DNA of 64,000 nt, taken from Paenibacillus_AR mesotrionivorans (GTDB lineage Bacteria; Bacillota; Bacilli; Paenibacillales; NBRC-103111). Position numbers and translations under genes: made by a program. The stretch is taken from contig NZ_JBJURJ010000001.1 of NCBI RefSeq assembly GCF_046098205.1, positions 434,001 to 498,000 on the forward strand. The letters run 5' to 3'. Positions 26,566 to 35,793 of this stretch are shown in pieces (position 1 is the stretch's first letter; the number at the start of each line of letters is the position of its first letter). The notes under the pieces are model-generated. The model worked only from the letters and a program-made list of their open reading frames with translations. It was not told the origin of the DNA and ran no database searches.

Positions 26566-28595
26566 AGATTCACAACTCCCATGCTTTGAATTTCGACATT
26601 TGGCTCAAGCTCGCTGTAGGACAATACCGGGATATCCTGCAAGGTCCGTTCAAGCAGCTGGCGCAAATACATGCGGATGGTGGGTGATGTCAGAATGACG
26701 GGCTGGAGTCCACCCTGTACGGCTCTTGTCACCTGCTCATTCAGCTTGTGGAAGATGGTCTGGGAGGACGACGGGTCAAGAGCCAGATAAGAGCCCTGAT
26801 CCGTCTGCTGCACCGATTCCGCAATTTTCTTCTCCAAGGACGGCCCTACCGTAATCACCTTCAGCGCATCCCCGCCGCCGGCGTATTGCTGGGTAATCTG
26901 ACGGGATAAGGCTTGTCTCACATATTCGGTCAGAATGTCATGATCCTTGGTGTAGCCGCCATAATCGGCCAATGTCTCCATTATCGTTACCAGATCGCGG
27001 ACAGATATTTTCTCCTTGAGCAGCTTCGAAAGGACCTTCTGCAGATCGCCAACCGTAACCACATTGGGGATTAGCTCGTCCACCAAAGCCGGGTAGCTTT
27101 CTCTGACATTCTCCACCAGCGCCTTGGTTTCTTGACGTCCGATGAGCTCGTGGGCATGGCGCTTAATAATCTCGGTCAGATGGGTAGCCACCACGGAGGG
27201 CGGATCCACCACAGTATAACCGGACATTTCGGCCCGTTCCTTCGTTGAATCATCGATCCACAGGGCAGGAAGGCCGAAGGCCGGCTCCATGGTCTCAATG
27301 CCTGAGATGGACTCATCATCAAAACCCGGGCTCATCGCCAAGTAGTGATTAAGTAGTAATTCACCACGGGCCACTGAATTTCCTTTAATTTTGATGACAT
27401 ATTCATTCGGTTTTAATTGAATATTGTCGCGAATTCGGATAACAGGCACAACAATGCCTAATTCCAGCGCACATTGTCGACGGATGAGGATAATCCGGTC
27501 CAGCAAATCCCCGCCCTGCTGGGTATCCGCCAGCGGAATCAAGCCATAGCCGAACTCGAATTCGATGGGGTCCACCTGCAGCAGGCTGATAACACTTTCC
27601 GGACTCCGTACCTCTTCGATCTGCTGTTGCTCCTCTGCCTTTTCATCCTCCACCAGCTTCTGGTTCAGATTCTTCTGCAAGCGGAAGGCACTGAAGAGAA
27701 TAACGGCGGCAACGGGGAAGGTAATCAAAACCCCGATGGGAGTAGCGATGCCCAAAAGCGCGATGGTACCTGCCACAACAAACAGAAGCTTGGGATTCTG
27801 CAGCAGCTGCCCGGTAAGGTCGGAGGCCAGGTTGCCCTCCGAGTTGGCCCGGGTCACAATCAGACCGGAAGCAGTCGAGATCATCAGCGCGGGAATCTGG
27901 CTCACCAAACCGTCACCGATGGACATTTGGGTAAAGAGACTGGCTGCTTCCGCCACGCCCATACCATGGTAAATCATCCCGATAATCAGACCGCCGACCA
28001 GATTGATGATGAGGATAATGATACTGGCGATGGCATCGCCCTTAACGAATTTACTGGCACCGTCCATGGCGCCGTAGAAGTCGGCTTCCCGTTCGATCTT
28101 CCGTCTTCTCTCCCGGGCCTGTGTTTCATTGATCATACCTGCGTTCAGGTCGGCATCAATACTCATCTGTTTGCCGGGCATCGCATCCAAGGTAAACCGG
28201 GCCGCAACCTCAGCCACCCGTTCGGAGCCTTTGGTGATGACGATGAACTGCACAACAACCAGAATCAGGAACACAACAAAACCCACCACCAGATTGCCCT
28301 GGGCCACAAAACCGCCGAAGGTTTCAACCACTCTGCCGCCGTCGGCATGGCTCAGGATATTCCGGGTGGTGGATACGTTCAAGGCCAGTCGGAACAAGGT
28401 GGTAATCAGCAAAAGTGACGGGAAGATGGAGAAGTCCAGTGCTTCCTGGGTGTTCATCGCGACAAGAAGAATCATAAGCGCAAGAGATATATTAATGATG
28501 AGCAGAACGTCCACTACATGCACACTGACAGGAACGACCATCATCAATACAATTCCGATTACGCCCAAAAGCACCGTTAGATCTTTCACACGCAT
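26562..28595 (-). CDS. flhA: Flagellar type III export gate protein FlhA
   Basis: Core of the export gate. The 677-residue protein, the same length as B. subtilis FlhA, has about eight membrane helices in the first 330 residues, including the conserved cytosolic loop (AARFTLDAMPGKQMSIDADL), and a large C-terminal cytosolic domain that docks substrates and chaperones. I chose ATG 28595 because GGGAGG lies 9 bases upstream; an ATG at 28604 touches that site. Confidence 0.96.
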   Translation of the reverse strand: MRVKDLTVLLGVIGIVLMMVVPVSVHVVDVLLIINISLALMILLVAMNTQEALDFSIFPSLLLITTLFRLALNVSTTRNILSHADGGRVVETFGGFVAQGNLVVGFVVFLILVVVQFIVITKGSERVAEVAARFTLDAMPGKQMSIDADLNAGMINETQARERRRKIEREADFYGAMDGASKFVKGDAIASIIILIINLVGGLIIGMIYHGMGVAEAASLFTQMSIGDGLVSQIPALMISTASGLIVTRANSEGNLASDLTGQLLQNPKLLFVVAGTIALLGIATPIGVLITFPVAAVILFSAFRLQKNLNQKLVEDEKAEEQQQIEEVRSPESVISLLQVDPIEFEFGYGLIPLADTQQGGDLLDRIILIRRQCALELGIVVPVIRIRDNIQLKPNEYVIKIKGNSVARGELLLNHYLAMSPGFDDESISGIETMEPAFGLPALWIDDSTKERAEMSGYTVVDPPSVVATHLTEIIKRHAHELIGRQETKALVENVRESYPALVDELIPNVVTVGDLQKVLSKLLKEKISVRDLVTIMETLADYGGYTKDHDILTEYVRQALSRQITQQYAGGGDALKVITVGPSLEKKIAESVQQTDQGSYLALDPSSSQTIFHKLNEQVTRAVQGGLQPVILTSPTIRMYLRQLLERTLQDIPVLSYSELEPNVEIQSMGVVNL

Positions 28596-28616
28596 GATGA
28601 ACATCCTCCCTTCCCG

Positions 28617-29714
28617 TTATTTTGCCTTGCCTTTTAAGCGGTACACATATGCAAGCACTTCCGCCACAGCCTGGAACAGCTCTGCCGGGATCGTCTGGCC
28701 AATCTCGACCTGATCGTACAAGGCTCTGGCCAACGGCCTGTTTTCCATGGTGATAACCCCGTTTTCCTTGGCGATTTCCTTAATCTTCAATGCGACGAAG
28801 TCGGTCCCCTTGGCCACAACCCGTGGCGCATCCATTTTACCGTTATCGTATTGAATGGCGACGGCAAAGTGGGTTGGGTTGGTGATGACCACATCCGCCT
28901 TAGGCACATCCTGCATCATCCGGGCCAACGCCATCCGGCGCTGCTTTTCCTTGATTTTGCCCTTGATCTGCGGGTCACCCTCGGATTTTTTATATTCATC
29001 CTTGATGTCCTGTTTGGACATACGGAGATTTTTTTCGTGTTCATATTTCTGGTACATATAATCGAAAAGACTTAAGATCACAAGAGCAACGCCGATTTTG
29101 ATGCCCATCATGACAGTGAGCCGGGCCACATAAGCAAGAACATCGGTTAGCGGCATACGGGCCAGATTGATCAGGCTTTCCTTCTCCCCCCAAAGGGAGG
29201 AATAAACCAGGTATCCGATCAGAATCAGCTTCAGCAGCGTTTTCCCGAATTCCACCAGCGCCTTGAGGCTAAACATCCGCTTTGCCCCTTCAATGGGGTT
29301 CAGCTTGCTGAATTTAACCTTGAAGGCTTCACCGGTGACAAGAAATCCGACCTGCATATAATTGGCGAGAATTCCGATAAGAACAGTAACAGCAAAAATC
29401 GGAGCCAGCATAATAAGAATTTGAGCCATCAGGTCCGTCATCAGAGGCATGACATTGCTCATACTGATCTCAGTGGTCAAATAATCCTTTAATGTGCCCT
29501 GCATCAGCAGGAAGATCTTGTCCTTCAGAAAACCGCCGAACATGAGCAGCGTCATAAAGCAGAACAGCAGGATCAATGCTCCCGGCAGGTCATTGCTTTT
29601 GGCCACCTGGCCCTTTTTACGGGCATCCGCCCGTTTTTTCGGTGTGGCCTTTTCGGTCTTTTCTCCGGCAAACAGCTGCAGGTTCAGTTTGTAGCGGAAT
29701 GGAGTCGTTGCCAC
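28617..29714 (-). CDS. flhB: Flagellar export switch protein FlhB
   Basis: Switches export from rod/hook to filament substrates. The 365-residue protein has four membrane helices, an export-related basic N-terminus (EKTEKATPKKRADARKKGQV), and the self-cleaving NPTH motif (VVITNPTHFAVAIQYDNG) in the cytosolic domain. The start is GTG with AAGGAGGGG upstream. It lies between fliR and flhA. Confidence 0.96.
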   Translation of the reverse strand: MATTPFRYKLNLQLFAGEKTEKATPKKRADARKKGQVAKSNDLPGALILLFCFMTLLMFGGFLKDKIFLLMQGTLKDYLTTEISMSNVMPLMTDLMAQILIMLAPIFAVTVLIGILANYMQVGFLVTGEAFKVKFSKLNPIEGAKRMFSLKALVEFGKTLLKLILIGYLVYSSLWGEKESLINLARMPLTDVLAYVARLTVMMGIKIGVALVILSLFDYMYQKYEHEKNLRMSKQDIKDEYKKSEGDPQIKGKIKEKQRRMALARMMQDVPKADVVITNPTHFAVAIQYDNGKMDAPRVVAKGTDFVALKIKEIAKENGVITMENRPLARALYDQVEIGQTIPAELFQAVAEVLAYVYRLKGKAK

Positions 29715-29756
29715 GCCCTGTCCCCTCCTTGATTCTTCGCGCTTATTCCGGCATTG

Positions 29757-30545
29757 TCAGGGTGACCCGGACAAAAGTGTCATGAATTTTTCCATAGCGG
29801 TAAAAAGTGCAGTAAACACCATTTCGAAGATCGATAGCATCCCCGGGAACAAAAAGACCAGAAGGATCAGTCCGATAATAATCTTCATCGGAACCCCAAT
29901 CACGAAAATGTTAAACTGAGGCGCGGTTTTGGCCAGAATCCCCAGTCCCACATCCGTCAAAAACAGCGCTACCACCAGAGGAGCGGCCATTTTGAAGGCG
30001 AGGCCGAAGGAATCCGTAAAGGTTCTGAGCATAAAATCAACCATATTGTCGCTGTACATCCGGGCAAACACATCATTCTGCAGCGGAATCCAGCTGTAGC
30101 TGTCATGGATGGCCGTCAGGAGAAGATGATGACCGTTGAAGGACAGGAACAACAGCATGGCCAGCATATATTTCATATTGCCGATAAGGGGTGATGAGGT
30201 CCCGGTCATCGGGTCCAAAATGTTGGCCATTGACAACCCCATCTGCATGTCAATGAAGGAGCCGGCCGTCTGAATCACTGCAAAAAACATGTAGCCGATA
30301 AAACCAAGCAATAAACCCACCAGTATTTCCTTGAAGATGGAGAGCACATACAGCCCATCCATCGGCACCGGCTGCAATCCCAAACCCGAAAAGGTCAGGA
30401 AAGCGACAAAAACGGAAAAGCCGATTTTGAAGGACGTCGGGACATTTCGAGAAGAAAATACAGGTGCTGTGACAAAAAAAGCTGTAATCCGACAAAAAAC
30501 AAGCATGAAACCAGAGAAGGATTGCAGAATCAGTTCCATGTTCAT
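29757..30545 (-). CDS. fliR: Flagellar export protein FliR
   Basis: Part of the FliPQR export channel. The 262-residue protein is almost entirely hydrophobic with about six membrane helices; conserved spots include FCRITAFFVTAPVFSSRNVP and the late FNIFVIGVPMKIIIGL. ATG 30545 overlaps no stop codon and lies four bases after fliQ ends, with only a weak ribosome site (GGGATAAG). Confidence 0.95.
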   Translation of the reverse strand: MNMELILQSFSGFMLVFCRITAFFVTAPVFSSRNVPTSFKIGFSVFVAFLTFSGLGLQPVPMDGLYVLSIFKEILVGLLLGFIGYMFFAVIQTAGSFIDMQMGLSMANILDPMTGTSSPLIGNMKYMLAMLLFLSFNGHHLLLTAIHDSYSWIPLQNDVFARMYSDNMVDFMLRTFTDSFGLAFKMAAPLVVALFLTDVGLGILAKTAPQFNIFVIGVPMKIIIGLILLVFLFPGMLSIFEMVFTALFTAMEKFMTLLSGSP

Positions 30546-30549
30546 CTGC

Positions 30550-30819
30550 TTATCCCGCGAATTGATGCAAATTATTCAAAAGGTTGTAGGTGAATTCTAC
30601 CAGAGTGGTCATAATCCACGGCCCAAAAATCAGGATGGAAATGAACACCGCCAAGATCTTCGGAACAAACGCCAGGGTTTGCTCCTGAATCTGTGTGGTA
30701 GCCTGAAAGATACTGACCACCAACCCGACAACCAGGGCAATAACCATCATGGGGGCACTGGCCTTCAGCACCGCATACATGGCTTCTCCGGCCAGCTTCA
30801 TTATATATTCTGGACTCAA
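30550..30819 (-). CDS. fliQ: Flagellar export protein FliQ
   Basis: Small FliPQR channel subunit, 89 residues, with two membrane helices (about 15-39 and 52-75) and the family motif GLVVSIFQATTQIQEQTLAFVPK. The start is TTG with GGAGAGG 6 bases upstream. It lies between fliP and fliR. Confidence 0.95.
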   Translation of the reverse strand: MSPEYIMKLAGEAMYAVLKASAPMMVIALVVGLVVSIFQATTQIQEQTLAFVPKILAVFISILIFGPWIMTTLVEFTYNLLNNLHQFAG

Positions 30820-30856
30820 GGCTTTATCCTCTCCTTACCGATCAAACGACGAAACG

Positions 30857-31612
30857 TTAACCATAGCTGAGCAATAGCCCTTTAACAACCAGATACCAGC
30901 CGTCAACCAGGATAAACAGCAGGATCTTAAAAGGCAGCGAGATCATGACAGGTGGAAGCATCATCATCCCCATTGCCATCAGAGTGCTGGCAATGACCAT
31001 GTCAATAACCAGAAACGGAATAAAAATAATAAAGCCCATCGTAAACGCCGTTTTCAGCTCGCTGATAACATAAGCCGGAATCAGTGCAGTCAAGGGTGTA
31101 TCATCGATACCCTCGGGCCTCTCGGCCTTGGAAAAGTCCAGGAACAGCTTCAGATCCTTCTCATGCACATGCTCACCCATAAAATGCTTCAACGGCACAG
31201 CCGCCTGCTCCAGTGCCTGCATCTGCGTAATTTCTCCGCGAGCATAAGGCTGATAAGCCGTTTGGTTGATTTCGCCGATGGTGGGCGCCATCACGAAAAG
31301 CGTCAAAAATAAGGATAGTCCGATCAGCACCTGGTTGGGTGGCATCTGCTGCGTACCCAGTGATGTACGGACAAAACCCAGCACGATGACAATCCGGGTA
31401 AAGCTGGTCATCAGCACCAATATGGATGGCGCCAAGCTCAGTACAGTCAAAAGCAGGATAATCGAGATGGTGCTGGAGCCCCCTGCCTCCCCGCCTCCGT
31501 TGCCGATGCTCAGATTAATGTCGGGAATCGGATCCGCGGCAAAGGCGATGGATGAAAAGGCCAAACCTGCGAAACAAAACAAAACAAGCAAAGCTAGCAT
31601 TTTCTTATTCAT
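30857..31612 (-). CDS. fliP: Flagellar export protein FliP
   Basis: Main FliPQR channel subunit, 251 residues. It has a cleavable signal-type N-terminus (to about residue 25), membrane helices, and the signatures TSFTRIVIVLGFVRTSLGTQ and ALIPAYVISELKTAFTMGF, then LPPVMISLPFKILLFILVDGW. It lies 2 bp after fliO. Confidence 0.97.
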   Translation of the reverse strand: MNKKMLALLVLFCFAGLAFSSIAFAADPIPDINLSIGNGGGEAGGSSTISIILLLTVLSLAPSILVLMTSFTRIVIVLGFVRTSLGTQQMPPNQVLIGLSLFLTLFVMAPTIGEINQTAYQPYARGEITQMQALEQAAVPLKHFMGEHVHEKDLKLFLDFSKAERPEGIDDTPLTALIPAYVISELKTAFTMGFIIFIPFLVIDMVIASTLMAMGMMMLPPVMISLPFKILLFILVDGWYLVVKGLLLSYG

Positions 31613-31614
31613 GA

Positions 31615-32232
31615 TTAGTCATCCAGCCGATCATGTGGGTTTTGGCGGTCCTCGGTGATAAGCTCCTCAACCTTTTTCTGCCGGTTGGCCATTTTCATCA
31701 TTTTTTCCTGAAAAACAGCCTGAAAGGAAGGCGTCACATCCAGCTCCTCGGAGCTTGGCCTGTTTTTGTCGAATCCCTTCAACCAGCCGCCTACGGAGGA
31801 AAATGTGCCGGTGCCGGCAGCGGGGCTGGCGTGGAGATTATCCAGAATGTATCGGATCTCCGCTTCATCCGTAATTTTATCCACAAGCCCCACTTCTTCA
31901 CCGACTCCCAGGACATACAAGGCATTGCCGATCTGCACCAGCTGGACGGATTTGTTCTGTCCCAATCCGACGCCGCCGATGGTCCGCAAGGAGCGGTCTG
32001 CCCGGAATAACTTCCCTTTTTGGGATACGGTCTTCATTATCACAAGGAAAATGCCGATAATGACAACGAGAAAGAGAATGACCTTCAGAATCATCCAAAA
32101 AACGGATAGGGAGCTGCCGCCTTGAAGATCGGGCATCCCGTCAATCTCCTGCGCATAGCTAATTCCTGCCGTCATGGAAGCATGCAGAACGCATGCCCCC
32201 GCTGCCAAAAGCCCCTTACATACCCTCTTCAT
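31615..32232 (-). CDS. fliO: Flagellar biosynthesis protein FliO/FliZ
   Basis: Assists FliP assembly. The 205-residue protein has a signal-like N-terminus, a second membrane helix (LSVFWMILKVILFLVVIIGIF, near residues 43-63) and a small cytosolic domain (LRTIGGVGLGQNKSVQLVQIG, then YVLGVGEEVGLVDKI). Low sequence conservation is usual. I chose ATG 32232 (MKRVCKG); the frame runs 19 codons further, into cheY. Confidence 0.85.
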   Translation of the reverse strand: MKRVCKGLLAAGACVLHASMTAGISYAQEIDGMPDLQGGSSLSVFWMILKVILFLVVIIGIFLVIMKTVSQKGKLFRADRSLRTIGGVGLGQNKSVQLVQIGNALYVLGVGEEVGLVDKITDEAEIRYILDNLHASPAAGTGTFSSVGGWLKGFDKNRPSSEELDVTPSFQAVFQEKMMKMANRQKKVEELITEDRQNPHDRLDD

Positions 32233-32260
32233 GCAAATGCCTGCCTTCCCGCTTGGGAAA

Positions 32261-32623
32261 TTAGCCAAGCGTTTTCTTGATGGCTTCAATTACGCGGTCA
32301 GCTTGGAACGGCTTCACGATGAAATCCTTGGCGCCTGCCTGAATGGCGTCGATAACCATAGCCTGCTGGCCCATGGCGGAGCACATAATCACCTTGGCGT
32401 TGGCGTCGATTTTTTTGATTTCCTTCAAAGCGTTAATGCCGTCCATTTCCGGCATGGTAATATCCATGGTAATCAGATCCGGGTGAAGCTCCTTATAGCG
32501 TTCGATTGCCTGGGCCCCGTCATTGGCTTCGCCGCATACCTCGTATCCGTTCTTCGTCAGAATATCCCGGATCATCATTCTCATAAATGCTGCGTCGTCC
32601 ACAATCAAAATACGGTTTGCCAT
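32261..32623 (-). CDS. cheY: Chemotaxis response regulator CheY
   Basis: Single receiver domain, 120 residues, with D9/D10, phospho-acceptor D54 (DLITMDITMPEMDG), a Ser in VIMCSAMGQQ and a conserved lysine in FIVKPF. In Bacilli CheY-P binds FliM/FliY to favour counter-clockwise rotation. Placement after fliY and before fliO is the Bacilli order, away from cheA. Confidence 0.97.
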   Translation of the reverse strand: MANRILIVDDAAFMRMMIRDILTKNGYEVCGEANDGAQAIERYKELHPDLITMDITMPEMDGINALKEIKKIDANAKVIMCSAMGQQAMVIDAIQAGAKDFIVKPFQADRVIEAIKKTLG

Positions 32624-32647
32624 TAGTAATATCCTCCTCGAGAGTAA

Positions 32648-33961
32648 TTATTGAAGTTTTTGGATACGATCCCATTGATTGATGATGTCGGTGACGCGAA
32701 CGCCGAAATTCTCGTCAATAACCACCACTTCACCCTTGGCAATCAGCTTGTTGTTCACCAGAATGTCTACTGGTTCGCCTGCAAGCTTGTCCAGCTCAAT
32801 GATGGAGCCTTGCGACAGATCCAGAATATCTTTGATCACTTTTTGTGTTCTACCCAACTCTACCGTGACTCGGAGGGGAATGTCCAGCAAAAGATTTAAA
32901 TTGGAATCATCCGGGATCAAATTGTTCGGATGATTAAAATTCGTGAATTGTACCGGCTGCACATTCACATTCCGGTTCGGCGCGGAGTATGCTGCTGCCG
33001 CCGCTTGCTGCTGTCCGGGATACGGAGGCATCATGGGTGGCTGCGGATAACCGGGCTGGCCATAGCCGGGCTGCGGGTACCCGTAAGGCGGCTGCTGATA
33101 CGCTGCCGGATCCGGGTAAGCTTGCGGCTGCTGATACGCTGCTGCTGGCTGCTGCGGTGGCTGCTGCGGCTGAGGCGCAGGCGCTGCTGCCGGTGCGGCA
33201 TGGGCCGCGGGTGCAGGCGCCGCCTGCTGCTTCTGCGGTGCGGACGGCGCAGGTGCTACCGGCTCCGAGCTAGTTCCGCCCATCAATGTGCTGACCATGT
33301 CACTGGCGAATTTCACAGGCAGGAGCTGCATGATGGAAGAGTCGATCAAATCTCCGATGACCATCCGGAAGGAAACCTTGATGTACACCTCTTCGTTCGG
33401 AAGAGTTTCCATACCGCCATTAGCCAAATCCATAATATCGATACCCGGCGGCGAAATGTTCACAAAGCGGTTGAAGATGGTGGACATGGAGGTGGCCGAG
33501 GAGCCCATCATTTGGTTCATGGCTTCCTGTACGGCGCTGATATGAATCTCATTCAGCTCACCGGCCGGATTGGTGCCGTCTCCGCCCATCATCAAATCCG
33601 CTATGATTTGCGCATCCCGGGTTTTGATCACCAGGAGATTGATCCCGTGGAAGCCGTCCACATAATTCACATGCACAGCCACATGAGGCTTAGGAAATTC
33701 ATTATGAAGCTGTTCCCGGAAAATGACATCCACCTTCGGCGTGGTAATGTCCACTTTTTTGCCCAAGAGTGTGGAAAGGGCAGTTGCTGCGCTGCCGAAT
33801 GTGATATTCCCGATTTCGCCTAGAGCATCTTGCTCGATATCCGATAAATAATCCTGTACGGAAGGCGCTTCCTGCGCAGTTTGTGCAGCTGTGTCATCGG
33901 AGGACTGCCGAAGCAAGGCATCAATTTCCTCCTGGGACAAATAATCCTTATTATTCGCCAT
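32648..33961 (-). CDS. fliY: C-ring protein and CheY-P phosphatase FliY (FliN type)
   Basis: The 437-residue protein starts with a CheY-P-binding motif (LSQEEIDALLRQSS) and continues with a CheC-like phosphatase domain carrying two active-site helices (QDALGEIGNITFGSAATAL; ISAVQEAMNQMMGSSATSM). A long linker of Pro, Gln, Ala and Tyr repeats (about 220-335) follows, then a FliN/SpoA domain (LRVTVELGRTQKVIKDILDL). It is longer than B. subtilis FliY (378), mainly through the linker. The 5' end overlaps fliM by 11 bp. Confidence 0.95.
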   Translation of the reverse strand: MANNKDYLSQEEIDALLRQSSDDTAAQTAQEAPSVQDYLSDIEQDALGEIGNITFGSAATALSTLLGKKVDITTPKVDVIFREQLHNEFPKPHVAVHVNYVDGFHGINLLVIKTRDAQIIADLMMGGDGTNPAGELNEIHISAVQEAMNQMMGSSATSMSTIFNRFVNISPPGIDIMDLANGGMETLPNEEVYIKVSFRMVIGDLIDSSIMQLLPVKFASDMVSTLMGGTSSEPVAPAPSAPQKQQAAPAPAAHAAPAAAPAPQPQQPPQQPAAAYQQPQAYPDPAAYQQPPYGYPQPGYGQPGYPQPPMMPPYPGQQQAAAAAYSAPNRNVNVQPVQFTNFNHPNNLIPDDSNLNLLLDIPLRVTVELGRTQKVIKDILDLSQGSIIELDKLAGEPVDILVNNKLIAKGEVVVIDENFGVRVTDIINQWDRIQKLQ

Positions 33962-34952
33962 TTTGTTCCTCGGCTCCTTCTTCTACAATCTCCGAAATTT
34001 GAACAGCTACCTTGCCCTTAAGCGTTCCGGGACTGCCGATAAACTTTAATTTTTCCCCTACCAAAATATGAAGGCCTTGCTCCACAGGCTTGGTTAGCGG
34101 TATAACATCCCCCACAGAGAGATTGAGAAACTCCTTAACGGATATCTCGGAATGGCCCAGCTCAGCGATAATCGGAAGTTTGGCTTTGGTTACCCGCTGC
34201 TTCAAGGCATCCGCTTCATCAATGGACTTGGACTTCTTGTGAGTTACAAACATATGGTGCACGGACAATCTTGGCATCACAGGCTCGATCACCACATGGG
34301 GAATACACAGGTTGATCATGCCGGTAGTGTCCCCGATCTTCGTGCTGAGGGAAATCAGGGCAATGGTGTCATTAGCGGAAGCGATTTGCATGAATTGCGG
34401 ATTTGTCTCCAGAGCCTCCAGCCGCGGATACAAATCCGACACGGTTTTCCACGCTTCCTGCAATGTATCTAACGCGCGGCTGAAAATCCGTTCCATAATA
34501 ATGGTTTCGATTTCAGTCAAGGCATTGATTTTCGAAGGGGATATGCCTGTCCCACCCAACAAGCGGTCAAGCATGGCAAAAGCGACGTTGGGATGTACCT
34601 CCAAAACCATCCGACCCTCCAACGGCTCCGCTTCAAAAATGTTCAGGATTGTCATTTTGGGAATGGAGCGGATGAACTCATCGTAAGGCAGCTGCTCCAC
34701 CTGCACCACATTGATCTGCACAAACGTGCGCAGCTGTGTGGAAAAATATGTGGTCAACAGCCTGGCGAAGTTCTCATGAATCCGGGTGAGACTGCGCAGA
34801 TGGTCCTTGGAGAACCGCGTGGCGCGCTTAAAGTCGTACGCCCGCACTTTTTTCTGCGTCTCTTCCTTCTTCAGCTCCTCCGCATCCATCTCGCCGGAGG
34901 ACAAGGCCGCCAGCAGGGCGTCGATCTCATTTTGCGAAAGTACGTCTACCAT
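33951..34952 (-). CDS. fliM: Flagellar motor switch protein FliM
   Basis: C-ring switch protein, 333 residues. The N-terminal CheY-P-binding peptide (VDVLSQNEIDALLAALSSGE) is followed by the CheC-like middle domain (HENFARLLTTYFSTQLRTFV, LLGGTGISPSK) and a C-terminal SpoA domain (SVKEFLNLSVGDVIPLTKPV). It overlaps fliY. Confidence 0.97.
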   Translation of the reverse strand: MVDVLSQNEIDALLAALSSGEMDAEELKKEETQKKVRAYDFKRATRFSKDHLRSLTRIHENFARLLTTYFSTQLRTFVQINVVQVEQLPYDEFIRSIPKMTILNIFEAEPLEGRMVLEVHPNVAFAMLDRLLGGTGISPSKINALTEIETIIMERIFSRALDTLQEAWKTVSDLYPRLEALETNPQFMQIASANDTIALISLSTKIGDTTGMINLCIPHVVIEPVMPRLSVHHMFVTHKKSKSIDEADALKQRVTKAKLPIIAELGHSEISVKEFLNLSVGDVIPLTKPVEQGLHILVGEKLKFIGSPGTLKGKVAVQISEIVEEGAEEQNGE

Positions 34953-34992
34953 ATCGTCACCTCCTCGGATACTTCCTGTCCATAATCATCGG

Positions 34993-35472
34993 CTACTCCA
35001 CATAATAATCCGTAAGGGAAATGGAGACCACTTTGCCTTCAGAAAGCAATTCATTGATTTTGTTCATCAGGGTGGAGATCAGGAATTCCTGGCCTTTGCT
35101 GCCCTGAATCTGTTCGGCTTTCATGTCAGCCAGGGTTTGGATGACAATACTTTTCACCTGGAACACAATGGTTTCGAACTCTTCCTTGCTTTTTTTGTTA
35201 TCCAGGGTAAACGCGAAGCTTGCTTTCACCACACGGCCTTTTTCTGCCAGGTTAGTCAGTACGTTTTCCATAAAAACGGTCTGTGCCTTAACCTGGGCCG
35301 GTGTGAGCTTTTTGCCTTCCACTTGGCTTACCGAAGCTTTGGCTGCCTCCTGCGGATCAGACGGCTGGCTGTTCTTGTCCATCACAGTCCATAACGTGAA
35401 GAACGCCACCAAAATCAGGGTAATCACAATGAGCATGGCGATAATGATCATAAACAGTTTGTTTTTAAACAC
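34993..35472 (-). CDS. fliL: Flagellar basal-body protein FliL
   Basis: Single-pass membrane protein near the stator, 159 residues. It has an N-terminal membrane helix (about 7-29) and a periplasm-facing FliL domain with the conserved end ISLTDYYVE. It lies one base after swrD and before fliM. Confidence 0.92.
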   Translation of the reverse strand: MFKNKLFMIIIAMLIVITLILVAFFTLWTVMDKNSQPSDPQEAAKASVSQVEGKKLTPAQVKAQTVFMENVLTNLAEKGRVVKASFAFTLDNKKSKEEFETIVFQVKSIVIQTLADMKAEQIQGSKGQEFLISTLMNKINELLSEGKVVSISLTDYYVE

Positions 35473-35473
35473 C

Positions 35474-35695
35474 TTAAGACCCCTCCAACTCCGAGCTCAT
35501 GATCGTCCCCCGTACTCCGCCAATAGCCGACAAAAAGTTCTGCACCAAGCGTATCACATCTGAAACGTCGTCGAGAACCATAAACTTTTTTCCTGTCGTT
35601 AATGTAATCACTGTGTCCGGAGTATCCTCAATCGTCTCGATCAATAGAGCGTTTATGGTAATAGGCTTTCCGTTTAACCGTCTGACGGTGATCAT
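35474..35695 (-). CDS. swrD: FlbD-family motility protein (SwrD)
   Basis: The 73-residue FlbD protein shows the family start MITVRRLNGKPITINALLIE and the motif DTVITLTTGKKFMVLD. The B. subtilis relative SwrD (YlzI) raises flagellar motor power. It lies between the hook gene and fliL, as in B. subtilis. Confidence 0.93.
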   Translation of the reverse strand: MITVRRLNGKPITINALLIETIEDTPDTVITLTTGKKFMVLDDVSDVIRLVQNFLSAIGGVRGTIMSSELEGS

Positions 35696-35747
35696 GCCAT
35701 CCCTCCTGCGGCTCTTACATCGTAAGCATTAAACATATAAAGGATGT

Positions 35748-35773
35748 ACCGGAGGGTTTTTGGGCCCTCCGGT
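35748..35773 (-). promoter_or_regulatory. Stem-loop after the hook gene flgE
   Basis: A perfect 9-bp stem (ACCGGAGGG/CCCTCCGGT) with an 8-base loop, about 20 bases after the flgE stop. No T-run follows on the minus strand, so it would protect or process the mRNA 3' end rather than stop transcription. Confidence 0.7.
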
Positions 35774-35793
35774 AAATCAATTATTCATAGACG

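Noticed and set aside
27474..28418. 314-codon plus-strand open frame antisense to flhA
   Set aside because: Rich in Asn, His and Gln, as expected opposite a membrane-protein gene.
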